A stretch of DNA of 64,000 nt from Salibacterium salarium (GCF_030813635.1 NZ_JAUSUM010000003.1:186001-250000), one strand, 5' to 3'; numbered from the stretch's first letter, positions 28,286 through 37,335 are shown. Numbers and translations are program-made. Notes: generated by a model from the sequence alone, not told the origin.

Positions 28286-29752
28286 CTATAACTGACGGTG
28301 TTCGAGCCATTCTCCAAGTTTTTGAAAACGATTGGCAGACATATTTACTTGCGTTCCCTGCCCGCAAAATCCATGATAATCAATGCGTTGTAAGTATATA
28401 CTCAATCTTACTGCCGCAAACACGAATCCAATTAAAGAACCTATGCTAAAACTCAATCCGTAGCCTTCATATCCGAAAGACAGAAAACTCACAGTCAAAC
28501 CACCATTCATAACAAAAAATATAATGGCACTATATAGAGCGCCCTTTCGATCTTCAAAATATAAAAGCAACAACAACATCACTAATAAAATACCATTTGC
28601 GAATGCTCCAATAGCTGTTAATCGAAAAGTCTGCACAACATTTTCATTTACATTCAAGAACGAAAGCAAATATCCTGCGTTTAACACTACTATTACCGTT
28701 ACAATCATCTGACTTCTTACTAATCGCTGGATTTCTTGAAAAAGGACTTTGTTCATTTTTTGTTTAGCTCGTCTAATTTGGTTTAATGTTCCACCTTCAT
28801 TAACATAGGAAAAGAACGTCTTATAATACTTATAAAATCTCGTTTCCACTGAGATAATAAACAAAATCATTACAGGTAGAATCGTGAGGTAGCTCCAAAA
28901 TATTGCCATGTCATAGATAGGATGCACGATAAATGAACCAGCTACCACTTTTGAACCTTCCCCAAACCAAATAACCCAATTACACACCCATATCCCCAAT
29001 GTGTACAAAAATCCAATCCAAAATAGGGAAGGAAACCGTCCATAATAAGTAAAATAGGCAAACTCTCCATTCGACTTCCATATAGGGAACGTCCGTAGAA
29101 GTACCATCATTAATCCTGCCACTGTTACTAGCATCCCTATCATAATACTGATTGTCAGCTGCAGAGGAACAGCATATTTTCCTGCCAGCCATATCCCGTT
29201 ATTCCCTATAACAACTATTGCTAAAAAAACAGAACAAAGACCACCCGTTAAAAACGACCATCCAATGGCTTTATAATGTTTCGCAGCAGAAAGAAATAAT
29301 AATAATATCCACATATAATTAATCGTTAAAAACAAAGCCAGCAACACGAATTTATATAAGTACGAAAGAGGTGACACTAAGAAAAATATTCCCCATACCC
29401 CTAACGCCAATACTGTCACAACTTTTGTCGTCCCTAAGAAAGTCGGAAAAACTTTTGACAGCTCATTGTTATACATCAAATCTGACACATATCTTGTAAC
29501 TGTCATCTGTTGTGTACTAAACAACAATTGAGAAAAAATAAAACAATAACTGACAGAAAAAATAAACAATTCCCTTTCTTCCGATGACACTGCTGAAAAC
29601 TGATACGTCATCCATTGAATGATGGCCATTGTTAACGTAATAATTATCCAAGGACCTGCGGCCACCAACCCCGCTAACCCATAAGCTCTTACTTTAGAGT
29701 ACAGGGATTTTTCTTCAAACAACCCCTGTAAATGAAAACCGATACCTGCCAC
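28286..29752 (-). CDS. pelG: Pel polysaccharide membrane protein PelG
   Basis: A 488-residue polytopic membrane protein with about 12 helices, related to MATE/Wzx flippases. It begins AGIGFHLQGLFEEKSLYSKVRAYGLAGLVAAGPWIIITL, the PelG hallmark. In Pel systems it forms the inner-membrane synthase complex with PelD, PelE and PelF and probably exports the chain. The start is taken as GTG 29752, with GAGGTGA upstream, where known PelG proteins begin; it overlaps pelF by 38 bases. It is the last gene of the operon. Confidence 0.92.
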   Translation of the reverse strand: MAGIGFHLQGLFEEKSLYSKVRAYGLAGLVAAGPWIIITLTMAIIQWMTYQFSAVSSEERELFIFSVSYCFIFSQLLFSTQQMTVTRYVSDLMYNNELSKVFPTFLGTTKVVTVLALGVWGIFFLVSPLSYLYKFVLLALFLTINYMWILLLFLSAAKHYKAIGWSFLTGGLCSVFLAIVVIGNNGIWLAGKYAVPLQLTISIMIGMLVTVAGLMMVLLRTFPIWKSNGEFAYFTYYGRFPSLFWIGFLYTLGIWVCNWVIWFGEGSKVVAGSFIVHPIYDMAIFWSYLTILPVMILFIISVETRFYKYYKTFFSYVNEGGTLNQIRRAKQKMNKVLFQEIQRLVRSQMIVTVIVVLNAGYLLSFLNVNENVVQTFRLTAIGAFANGILLVMLLLLLYFEDRKGALYSAIIFFVMNGGLTVSFLSFGYEGYGLSFSIGSLIGFVFAAVRLSIYLQRIDYHGFCGQGTQVNMSANRFQKLGEWLEHRQL

Positions 29753-31157
29753 TTTGTTCACCTCGCTCTCGGTATAAACCATAATAATAATCTATCATCG
29801 TCTCCATTTGATAATAGGCTTTCACTCGTCGTTGTCCGTTCTCTCCCATTATCCTCCCTTCTTCAGGATAATGATAAAACCACTTCAACCGCTCTCCTAA
29901 TGGTTCTGCATGCACAGGAGGGACCACAAAGCCAGCATCGCCATACGTGTCCTCAGCTGTTCCTTGGATTAACTCCGCACAACTTCCTACATCTGTTACC
30001 ACCCAAGGAATAGCAGCTGCCATTCCTTCTAGTACAGCGAGTGGTTGTCCCTCCGAAATACTGCTTAAGACACAGACATCCATAGTTTCTAAATAATCCA
30101 TTATATTTACTTTCCCTACCATAAATACTTCCTCTTCAAGACCTAATGAGTGAATGAGCTGCCTGCATTCTTTCGCATATATTTCATCTTCATCCATTGG
30201 CCCCATAATAAACAGCTGAAATGGTATCTGTTCTTTTTTTAAATAAGAAGCGGCTTGAATCATTGTTTTAATATCTTTAATCGGAACGACTCTCACAATT
30301 GCTCCAATTTTCAAGGTCTCGTTTGTATTGTTTCTTGGCAAAGCTGCTAGTTTTTGATAAGAAACGCCATTTGGTATAACCTTTAGTTTATCTGAGGGAG
30401 CACCAACCCATTCTTGCAACCTACTATTTCGGTTAAATAAAGTAATGACATCGTCCGCCTGTTTATAAGCTTGAGCCGACATGTGATAGAAGAACGATAT
30501 CCATCTTTCTTTAAATTCTTCTGGAACCCAATGAGACTGTAATATCTCTTCTTCCCGCTCTCGTGCATACATACCGTGTTCTGTCAGTATAAATGGAATT
30601 TGTCTACTTTTATTTAAATAAGAAGCCACAATACCTGCGTATCCGGTGGACACAGCGTGAATAACATCTACATCTGGATAATTGCGTTGTAATAATGAAA
30701 ACACAGGAGTAAACATCGATTTCCACATCGATAAATAATCTAAAAATGACGATGACTGTTTTTCTACTTCATACTCATTTTCTACAAATGACCAAAAAAT
30801 AGGGCTATTAAAAAACATAGAGGGTGTGCCTATTTTTCCATCGTTTCCTATCACCTCCAACGCCGAGGCATTAAATGACTTTAACGACATCCAATCCAGC
30901 AGCTTGTTTCTTTCATCCGTTGATAGACTAGCTTTCCCTTTCATTTTCTGGAATTGTTCCGTTAAACAAATATCTGTAACTCCCGAAACATTCGAAGGGA
31001 GAGAATACTTGTAGTCAGCACTTGTTCTAGGCTGATCAGATATCGCGATAATTTCGAATGTGGTTTTTGGCATACTTTGAATGAGCATATGAATCCAGCT
31101 TGATACACCGCCACTTATATAAGGATAGCTTCCCTCAGCCACAATTCCTACTTTCAT
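29715..31157 (-). CDS. pelF: Pel glycosyltransferase PelF (GT4)
   Basis: A 480-residue cytoplasmic GT-B glycosyltransferase. KVGIVAEGSYPYISGGVSSWIHMLI is the PelF N-terminus; the C-terminal half carries NGVSY, IGAIVRVVPIKDIKTMI and the EX7E element in SEGQPLAVLEG. PelF polymerises the sugar chain (known Pel is rich in N-acetylgalactosamine). Its ATG overlaps the pelA stop by 4 bases and has a GGAGGGG ribosome site. The flanking genes make the assignment firm. Confidence 0.94.
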   Translation of the reverse strand: MKVGIVAEGSYPYISGGVSSWIHMLIQSMPKTTFEIIAISDQPRTSADYKYSLPSNVSGVTDICLTEQFQKMKGKASLSTDERNKLLDWMSLKSFNASALEVIGNDGKIGTPSMFFNSPIFWSFVENEYEVEKQSSSFLDYLSMWKSMFTPVFSLLQRNYPDVDVIHAVSTGYAGIVASYLNKSRQIPFILTEHGMYAREREEEILQSHWVPEEFKERWISFFYHMSAQAYKQADDVITLFNRNSRLQEWVGAPSDKLKVIPNGVSYQKLAALPRNNTNETLKIGAIVRVVPIKDIKTMIQAASYLKKEQIPFQLFIMGPMDEDEIYAKECRQLIHSLGLEEEVFMVGKVNIMDYLETMDVCVLSSISEGQPLAVLEGMAAAIPWVVTDVGSCAELIQGTAEDTYGDAGFVVPPVHAEPLGERLKWFYHYPEEGRIMGENGQRRVKAYYQMETMIDYYYGLYRERGEQSGRYRFSFTGVV

Positions 31158-33001
31158 CTGGTCCCCTCCTTCATTTCTAATGTTACGTATGGTTCTGTCA
31201 TTGTGATTTGATACAATCCTGTTTTTCCGTCCATTTCATCGATTGTTCCAAATGAAAATGTCCCTGTTTCTAATGATTGATTCTTGTTTAAACGAACTAG
31301 CAAAGAAAAAGGCTTGACCATACCATCTCCTTGTATAACGATGGATTGATCCGTATATGTCACTTCTACGTTCGATTCTTCGTATTGCAGTAATTTCTCC
31401 CTAGCCTCAGCAGCAGTAAGGTCTTGCAAGTAAGGATAATGATCGTCCACTGTTGCAAATATTTCTTCAAATCCTGCTTTCATTTGAGGCCACCCCTCTC
31501 CATGAGAACGATCTGGGTCAAGTACATCATCGGGATGAATGAAATGAGACACCATACCAAAGTTAGCAATCGCGTCATTTAAGACAAATTGTGTCATCTT
31601 CCCAAAACTATAATCACTCGTAATACGCGGTAAGTGATATAAGTCTGGAAACTCTTCATCTAATTCAAATTCTTGAACATAGTCCCCTTTCTCTGGATTT
31701 CCAACATAGAGCGAAGCAATAGTTTGTAACGAAGGCATTGTCTCTTCCAACGCTTTTTTACCTTTTTCGTTTAACACATTAGAGGGTGGAACATAAGTAT
31801 TTAACTTCTGATTTGGAAAATAATACTTATAGAAAGAGGATGACCGCTCTATGCCTTCCTCCATTTCCGCACGGCTATCCCAGTTTTTATATCCCAATGT
31901 TGGATCTATTGGCTCTTCTTTTGTCACTAAGGATTGATGATTATATCCGTGGAACCCTATTTCTCCCCCTTGTTCCAGAAGCTCTCTTCCAAAATAAACC
32001 ATAGTATCTTCTTCGTTTCTTTGTAAATCTTCCACATCCAATGTCATATCATCTCGATAAGTGCCAATAAATGCTCCAGTATACGTTAAGTCCAGTTCTC
32101 CACCTAAGTCTTTCATGTCTTCCCACCAGATGTCTTTATAAAAATCAGCTATGCTCATATCATAGTCTCGTTGAATCGCTTCGTTAGAACCCTCTGGTAC
32201 AGGAGCAGGAAAGTCGTCAATAAACATAACCTTTGTCGCAGCTTGGGACGTAACCATCGAAGGTACAGAGATACCAATGGAATGCAATAACAGCCCTCTA
32301 AAATTTTTCTCATCGGTCATGGAAGCGTTCCAATAAACAACCTCTCCCTCTTCATAAGAATGACTCCACAAAATTGGGGTTTGTTCAGTCTCCGCATATA
32401 CGTCGGTATCCTCTTGTAACGTTACATCAAGAGAACTATTTTCAATAAAATCGCTATCCGCGCTAATATCTGGGTATCCTGGAAACAGGCTGTCTTTCAC
32501 AGTTAATCCTGTTACAGATTCCTCCGCATAGCCATTGTTTTGTTTCATCCCGACGAATTCATCCCATTGTTTATTAAGAAATCTGTTGGCTATAATTACT
32601 CTTCCACCACCAGCTGTAAATTCTTGAATATCAGAAAGGGACCAATTACTGGATTGAGTTCCTGTTAATATGAGAACGTGATAGGGAGAAGGAGTTATAC
32701 TTGTTATTTCTTCTTTCCCAATTCGTTCAGATGGTATTTTTGCGTACGTTAAAGCCTGTTTTATATTCTTCGATACATCTTGTGACAATGTTGAATCGTC
32801 TTTGTATATATACGTTTTTAATTGTTGACCGGTTGTTGATTCTTTTTCTTCATCGTCCGACATCGTTTGAAGTGTAGATGAATTGGTATGAATCGGAGTA
32901 AAAATAGAATGTATGTTTCCAGTGTTATAAAATTGGAAAACACCAATGCTGATGATAAAAAACAGTACTATGACTACTAACTTCAACCACACTTTCTTCA
33001 T
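31154..33001 (-). CDS. pelA: Pel deacetylase PelA-like (DUF2194)
   Basis: A 615-residue membrane-anchored protein: cytoplasmic tail, one membrane helix (about 5-24), an N-terminal region predicted to face outside, and a polysaccharide-deacetylase-like domain. Asp262/Asp263 in MFIDDFPAP and His351/His355 in GFHGYNH match the metal-binding D-x-x-H-H pattern of CE4-type enzymes. In Gram-positive Pel clusters this protein partly deacetylates the exported chain. ATG 33001 overlaps the pelE stop (ATGA). No separate PelA glycoside hydrolase domain is evident. Confidence 0.85.
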   Translation of the reverse strand: MKKVWLKLVVIVLFFIISIGVFQFYNTGNIHSIFTPIHTNSSTLQTMSDDEEKESTTGQQLKTYIYKDDSTLSQDVSKNIKQALTYAKIPSERIGKEEITSITPSPYHVLILTGTQSSNWSLSDIQEFTAGGGRVIIANRFLNKQWDEFVGMKQNNGYAEESVTGLTVKDSLFPGYPDISADSDFIENSSLDVTLQEDTDVYAETEQTPILWSHSYEEGEVVYWNASMTDEKNFRGLLLHSIGISVPSMVTSQAATKVMFIDDFPAPVPEGSNEAIQRDYDMSIADFYKDIWWEDMKDLGGELDLTYTGAFIGTYRDDMTLDVEDLQRNEEDTMVYFGRELLEQGGEIGFHGYNHQSLVTKEEPIDPTLGYKNWDSRAEMEEGIERSSSFYKYYFPNQKLNTYVPPSNVLNEKGKKALEETMPSLQTIASLYVGNPEKGDYVQEFELDEEFPDLYHLPRITSDYSFGKMTQFVLNDAIANFGMVSHFIHPDDVLDPDRSHGEGWPQMKAGFEEIFATVDDHYPYLQDLTAAEAREKLLQYEESNVEVTYTDQSIVIQGDGMVKPFSLLVRLNKNQSLETGTFSFGTIDEMDGKTGLYQITMTEPYVTLEMKEGTR

Positions 33002-33900
33002 AAAGCCATCCCTTCTAGCAGTTGAATTTTTCGGTAATCGTCCCAAGGGATTTCATCTACATTCACGTATTTATCCAAGTCGGTTAGACGTTTACGAAGT
33101 CTTTTCCATGCCTGCTGCTCATAAGAAATTTTTATCATGCCTATATAACCGCTGTAATGGAAAGGGGATGCTTCTGTAATCCTACTATAATAAGTATAGG
33201 CTTTTTCCAACATTCCTTCTTTATAAAGCAATACAGCATAATGATTTAATAATGTTATATCGTTTGTATATTCACTGACAGCCTGTTCTACATGTTTTTT
33301 ATATCTCTCAAATACACTTTCTTCATCGCTTTTATTCAACAAACCGCTCTCTAAATAATCTAAATAAAGTTGCGAGATTCGTTGATATTCTTCGAGCGTC
33401 CTTTTTTCACCGGTAGCTTCTATATTACCTATCTCTCTTTTAAACGAATCTGATAAAGCGTTAATCATAGTTGCTCCGTAGTGCACTATTTCCGGGTCAT
33501 CACTACGTAACGTTTGTTTTAGTAACATGTAACTCCCTTTCATTTTTGATTGAAACAATTTCAATATATATGATTTTTGTAATTCACTGTCTTGTCCATT
33601 TATAACAACAGTAGCAGGAAGTATCTTACGGTCGTTCTCCCGATCAAAACGGACCTGTTTTATCTGGCTTGTTCTTTTTTCTTTTCGTTCTATGTTTGTT
33701 GAAGGGAGGGAAGACACTCGCATGTAACACCAAATAATCAGTGAAAGTAATTCTCCAATAATTGGAAGGAATACACAAATCCATATCATCCAATGTAAAA
33801 ACCCGCGTGTTTCTGCGCTTGCAAATGCTTCTATACGTTTACCTAAATACTTTATTCCCGCTGCATGCAGAAGAAAAAAACACCACAACAGAACTTGCAA
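32998..33900 (-). CDS. pelE: Pel complex protein PelE-like
   Basis: A 300-residue protein with two N-terminal membrane helices and a cytoplasmic region of helical TPR-like repeats (AVLLYKEGMLEKAYTYYSRITEASPFHYSGYIGMIKISYEQQAWKRL). Its place between pelD and pelA, plus this architecture, matches PelE, which scaffolds the inner-membrane synthase complex. The start is TTG 33900: GGGAGGAG lies 6 bases upstream, right after the pelD stop; a longer frame would overlap pelD by 38 bases without a ribosome site. Confidence 0.8.
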   Translation of the reverse strand: MQVLLWCFFLLHAAGIKYLGKRIEAFASAETRGFLHWMIWICVFLPIIGELLSLIIWCYMRVSSLPSTNIERKEKRTSQIKQVRFDRENDRKILPATVVINGQDSELQKSYILKLFQSKMKGSYMLLKQTLRSDDPEIVHYGATMINALSDSFKREIGNIEATGEKRTLEEYQRISQLYLDYLESGLLNKSDEESVFERYKKHVEQAVSEYTNDITLLNHYAVLLYKEGMLEKAYTYYSRITEASPFHYSGYIGMIKISYEQQAWKRLRKRLTDLDKYVNVDEIPWDDYRKIQLLEGMAL

Positions 33901-33916
33901 AAAAAACTCCTCCCTT

Positions 33917-34846
33917 CTATAAATGATGAAGCATTCTTTTATTATTTTCCTCACTCATCACTGTGTACATGTCTAAACAATGAGACGCCCAATCTAATAT
34001 GCATTGCAGCATTTCTAATTCAAACGGTTGGAGAAAATCAAAATGCATTCTTTTTATGACTAAAATACCAAATACATCTTCATCTTCGATAAGCGGTCCT
34101 GCCACCATAGGATCGTTTTCTTCATCATGTTTTTGTTTCATTAAAACGTTTCTTTCGTTAATCACCCGTTGATAAAAGCAGGATTTTTCCGTTAGTAAAA
34201 TACTTTCACTCAAGCCTTCTTTATCAAGGGATGACATATGAAGTTTTAACGATTTGGTCGCATTGTCTATTATATAAAAACCAACTTCACTTGTTTTAAA
34301 GTGTTGGGATACGACATTTATTACATTTTCTATTACTACGTCCGGACCTGAAATTTCTATTTGATTCAGACGTTCATACATTACTTTTGGGCTATGTTCA
34401 AATTCAAGTATCTTTTGACGCAAGTCACGACGGGATTCTGCTAAAGTATTAATCGATTCTTCCAATTCCTTATTCGTGCGATACAACTCTTCATGTTCAT
34501 CTTTTAGATCCTCTTTTTTTTCTTGCATTGCCGTACTATAAAAACCACAGAATCCCCAAACAAAAATATACAGAATAAACCATTTTGCTTCATTCATATC
34601 CAAGAATAATAAAAGCATATCATGGCCACTTACTACCGCATTGACTATCATATAGAGGATAGATGCACATATACTAAGTGCACCCATTTTCCATCCATAA
34701 GCTAAACTAAACAGCAAAATTACACCTAATAATATTACCGGTCTCACAAAATCGGGTTCAAAACCAATAGAGTAATCAAAAAGACCGAGTATTCCAAACA
34801 GAGCGACAAACTCGCCCCATTTCTTAATGACATTTTTATACTCCAT
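33917..34846 (-). CDS. pelD: PelD-like regulator lacking GGDEF domain
   Basis: A 309-residue membrane protein with about four N-terminal helices (residues 10-105), a charged coiled coil (EKKEDLKDEHEELYRTNKELEESINTL) and a GAF domain to the end (VGFYIIDNATKSLKL ... VAGPLIEDEDVFGILVIKR). In Pseudomonas and in described Bacillus examples, PelD continues into a degenerate GGDEF domain that binds cyclic di-GMP; here the frame stops after GAF and the pelE ribosome site follows at once, so the short form looks natural. ATG 34846 is chosen for the AAAGGAG site; the upstream ATG has none. Confidence 0.8.
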   Translation of the reverse strand: MEYKNVIKKWGEFVALFGILGLFDYSIGFEPDFVRPVILLGVILLFSLAYGWKMGALSICASILYMIVNAVVSGHDMLLLFLDMNEAKWFILYIFVWGFCGFYSTAMQEKKEDLKDEHEELYRTNKELEESINTLAESRRDLRQKILEFEHSPKVMYERLNQIEISGPDVVIENVINVVSQHFKTSEVGFYIIDNATKSLKLHMSSLDKEGLSESILLTEKSCFYQRVINERNVLMKQKHDEENDPMVAGPLIEDEDVFGILVIKRMHFDFLQPFELEMLQCILDWASHCLDMYTVMSEENNKRMLHHL

Positions 34847-34909
34847 ATTTTTCACCACTCCTTTATTGTAAAAATATTTATTGTTCATTTTCTCTAGAGT
34901 GGCTTTGTA

Positions 34910-35857
34910 TTAAGAAGATGAAATCGTTTGATTTACTCGTATAACTCCTTTATAGTATTCAACTGTTTCTTTCATCCCTTCGTCAAAAGAATACAAGGGC
35001 TCCCATTCTAGTATTTCCTTTGCTTTTTTAAATGAAAGATAACTGTCTCTAATATCCCCCTGCCTCGTCTCATGATATTCAGGTTGTAAAGGATGTCCAT
35101 TAACATTGGAAAGAGTATCAATGATGTCTAAAATCGACGTCTGCGTTTCAGAGCTCACGTTCACAATTTCGTTATCGCCTTTCGTTAAAGCAGCAATATT
35201 AGCTTTGGCCACATCTTTCACATAAACAAAATCCCGTGTCTGTTTTCCGTCTCCAAATACTAATGGATTCAATCCTTGCAACATCCTATCAACATAGATG
35301 GCAATCACACCTGCTTCTCCATTTGTATCCTGTCTCGTTCCATAAACATTTCCATATCTTAAAATTGTATAGGATAAGTCATGCAACTCTGCATATAACT
35401 GAATATACGATTCAGCATTTCGTTTAGATAACCCATAAAAGGATATCGGTTGTATTGGGTGTTCCTCATCAATTGCCAAATAGTCAGGCGTTCCGTATAC
35501 AGCTGCCGTTGATGAGAAAGTAATCTTTCTTACATTGGCCTTAACGCAAGCTTCTAAAATATTTATCGTGGCCATAATATTTTCTTCTCCATCAAAATGT
35601 GTTTCATATAACGAACGAGATACCGAAACTTGAGCAGCTAAATGTATAACACTATCCGGTTGTTCTTTACAAAGAACATCACAAACTTCTCTTCCTTGTC
35701 TCACATCAACATTGTAAAAGGTCACATTATACGGAATATTACTCATGTGACCCGTCGACAAATTATCCACCACTATTATTTCATGTTTTTTATTCAGTAA
35801 TTCATCTACTATATGAGAGCCTATAAATCCAGCCCCGCCTGTTACTAGAATCTTCAT
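34910..35857 (-). CDS. NAD-dependent sugar-nucleotide 4-epimerase (GalE/PelX-like)
   Basis: A 315-residue extended SDR. TGGAGFIG near the N-terminus binds NAD, followed by VDNLSTGH, the Ser/Thr of FSSTAAVYG and the catalytic YGLSK. RYGNVYG and GDGKQTRDFVYV are typical of UDP-hexose 4-epimerases. As first gene of the Pel operon it probably makes UDP-GalNAc from UDP-GlcNAc, the precursor for Pel. It has a strong AAAGGGGG ribosome site, and a promoter lies about 50-75 bases upstream. Confidence 0.85.
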   Translation of the reverse strand: MKILVTGGAGFIGSHIVDELLNKKHEIIVVDNLSTGHMSNIPYNVTFYNVDVRQGREVCDVLCKEQPDSVIHLAAQVSVSRSLYETHFDGEENIMATINILEACVKANVRKITFSSTAAVYGTPDYLAIDEEHPIQPISFYGLSKRNAESYIQLYAELHDLSYTILRYGNVYGTRQDTNGEAGVIAIYVDRMLQGLNPLVFGDGKQTRDFVYVKDVAKANIAALTKGDNEIVNVSSETQTSILDIIDTLSNVNGHPLQPEYHETRQGDIRDSYLSFKKAKEILEWEPLYSFDEGMKETVEYYKGVIRVNQTISSS

Positions 35858-35900
35858 GATTGTCCCCCTTTTTTATGTTCTATAAAAAGAACTTAATAGA

Positions 35901-35930
35901 ATTATAAAACGAACAAAAGAAATCGTACAA
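35901..35930 (-). promoter_or_regulatory. Promoter of the Pel operon
   Basis: On the minus strand TTGTAC (35930-35925), an 18-base spacer and TATAAT (35906-35901). A repeated element ACGAACAAA lies at 35909-35917, inside the spacer, and again at 35961-35969. Confidence 0.55.
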
Positions 35931-36098
35931 GTAGCAATACTAATCAATTTATGCTTTATAACGAACAAACAGTGCATTAAATTCCATTTTTCGACGGTAT
36001 TCTTTTGTTTTCTCTTTTTTTTACAAAAAATATTATATTCCCATTCTTTTTAATGAACATTGAAAAGGACCTATTTCACCATTCATAATTTTCATCAA

Positions 36099-36136
36099 TA
36101 AAAAAACAGCAAGAATGGATGTACCACACTTACTGT
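36099..36136 (-). terminator. Terminator after the SMR efflux gene
   Basis: On the minus strand ACAGTAAG pairs with CTTGCTGT (one G-T) and is followed by TTTTTTTATT. Confidence 0.65.
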
Positions 36137-36152
36137 CGATGTTCTACTTGAA

Positions 36153-36494
36153 TTACATTTTATATGTACTACTGTGAGATGTGCCAGCTATGTTTAACAC
36201 TACGATCCCTGCTATGATCAAAGCAATACCGATAAAACTTGGTACATTGATTTTTTCTTTCCAAAATAGGACTCCAATTAAAGCTGCCCCTGCTGTCCCA
36301 ATGCCGGACCATGTTGCATAGGCGACATTTAAAGGAATGGTTCTAAAAGACATCGCCAAAAAAAATAAAGCAGCACCAAAACCTGCAACAACACCAATAA
36401 TAGGTGTCACTCTCGAAAGCCCTTCTGATGCTTTTAACATTGAAGTACCAAACACTTCCGCAATAATACCTAATAGTAAATAGAAATAAGCCAT
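36153..36494 (-). CDS. SMR family multidrug/cation efflux protein
   Basis: A 113-residue protein with four membrane helices. LLLGIIAEVFGTSMLKASEG contains the essential Glu13 of small multidrug resistance transporters; NVAYATWSGIGTAGAALIGVLFWKE is the second signature. It exchanges protons for cationic drugs or guanidinium-like compounds as a dimer. The TetR stop and this ATG share one base (TAATG), so it is coupled to its regulator. Confidence 0.92.
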   Translation of the reverse strand: MAYFYLLLGIIAEVFGTSMLKASEGLSRVTPIIGVVAGFGAALFFLAMSFRTIPLNVAYATWSGIGTAGAALIGVLFWKEKINVPSFIGIALIIAGIVVLNIAGTSHSSTYKM

Positions 36495-37039
36495 TATCCA
36501 AAATCCTCCTTCGAGAGTTTTATAAGTTTTTCTAACACATTTTGTCTTTCATCATCTTCCAAAGGAGCCAACCCGAACAATTCTGATAGCCAAAGTCCAT
36601 CCGCAGCTAAACGCAAAATAGTAGCATTAACTTTATTGAGACCGTCTTCTTCCATACTTTTTTGCCATTCTTGATATGCGTCTTGAAACGGGCGTAATAA
36701 TTCAGGATTGACAGCTAGCGCAGCCAGCATTCCAGCATTTAGCTCTTGATTATTGATTAACTGTTCATTCGTCTCTTGAATAAATGAACGTGTCCATCTT
36801 CCCGTCTTTATTTGATCATTTTTAACGCTTTCTCTAATGTTGTGGACATAGCTGTCATTCAAATGTTCCACTAGCCCCTGGATAAGTTTTTCTTTTGATG
36901 GAAAATAATGAAGCAGTCCCCCTTTGCTAACCCCTGCCTTAGATGCTGCTGCTTCCAGCGTAAGTGCTAATATCCCTTGTTCCCGTACTATTCCAGCAGC
37001 TGCCTTTAATATATTTACTCGATTGTTGGTTTTAGTCAC
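36494..37039 (-). CDS. TetR family repressor of the SMR gene
   Basis: A 181-residue regulator. The N-terminal helix-turn-helix reads TLEAAASKAGVSKGGLLHYFPSKEKLIQGLVEHL; the C-terminal half is the ligand-binding helical domain. The start is GTG 37039 with AAGGGAGA upstream. It is the first gene of the two-gene unit; an inverted repeat between its -35 and -10 boxes is the probable autoregulatory operator, relieved by a toxic cation. Confidence 0.88.
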   Translation of the reverse strand: MTKTNNRVNILKAAAGIVREQGILALTLEAAASKAGVSKGGLLHYFPSKEKLIQGLVEHLNDSYVHNIRESVKNDQIKTGRWTRSFIQETNEQLINNQELNAGMLAALAVNPELLRPFQDAYQEWQKSMEEDGLNKVNATILRLAADGLWLSELFGLAPLEDDERQNVLEKLIKLSKEDFG

Positions 37040-37105
37040 AATATCCACTTCTCCCTTTCTTAAAATAGAGATATAGGAAGTAAAATGAAAACATATACTC
37101 TCCAT

Positions 37106-37135
37106 AACATACCGTCCAGACGGTTTTTTTGTCAA
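37106..37135 (-). promoter_or_regulatory. TetR-SMR promoter with operator in its spacer
   Basis: On the minus strand TTGACA (37135-37130), 18-base spacer and TATGTT (37111-37106). The spacer holds ACCGTC-CA-GACGGT (37111-37124), an inverted repeat with 6-bp perfect arms, the standard location for TetR autorepression. Confidence 0.7.
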
Positions 37136-37138
37136 TAT

Positions 37139-37300
37139 GAAAAGCGCAAGCACCCTGGAAAGTCGCGACAGGGTCTGGATCGGGTGCGCAGGGTAGCCTG
37201 CGCACCCGGAGTCGCACGGGAAGAAACCCCGAGCGGCTGGGCGCTGAAGCCGGATCCCAAAAACGCCAACATTTTATACTTTTCTATCTTATAAAAAAAG
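37139..37300. repeat. GC-rich dispersed element, copy 1
   Basis: A GC-rich island in AT-rich surroundings. It contains a 12-bp perfect GC hairpin, CGGGTGCGCAGG-GTAG-CCTGCGCACCCG (37181-37208). The 67-base right part (37234-37300, starting CGGCTGGGCGCTGAAGC and ending TATAAAAAAAG) is about 91% identical to 63589-63654. The outer ends can pair through AGCGC/GCGCT. It abuts the TetR -35 box on one side and the RND terminator on the other. It codes for nothing convincing. Confidence 0.75.
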
Positions 37301-37329
37301 ACTTGTTGGAGTGGCACTCCAACAAGTCT
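37292..37329 (-). terminator. Terminator of the RND efflux operon
   Basis: AGACTTGTTGGAGT pairs perfectly with ACTCCAACAAGTCT around GGC; on the minus strand it is followed by TTTTTTTAT. The T-run overlaps the end of the dispersed element. Confidence 0.85.
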
Positions 37330-37335
37330 AAAAGA

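Noticed and set aside
33917-34846. PelD as a truncated pseudogene
   Set aside because: The stop is followed at once by the pelE ribosome site with good spacing, and no GGDEF-like remnant is seen downstream, so the short form looks original.
37085-37294. Open frames over the GC-rich element on both strands
   Set aside because: They run through a perfect hairpin and a repeat, lack ribosome sites and look like no protein; frame openness comes from high GC.
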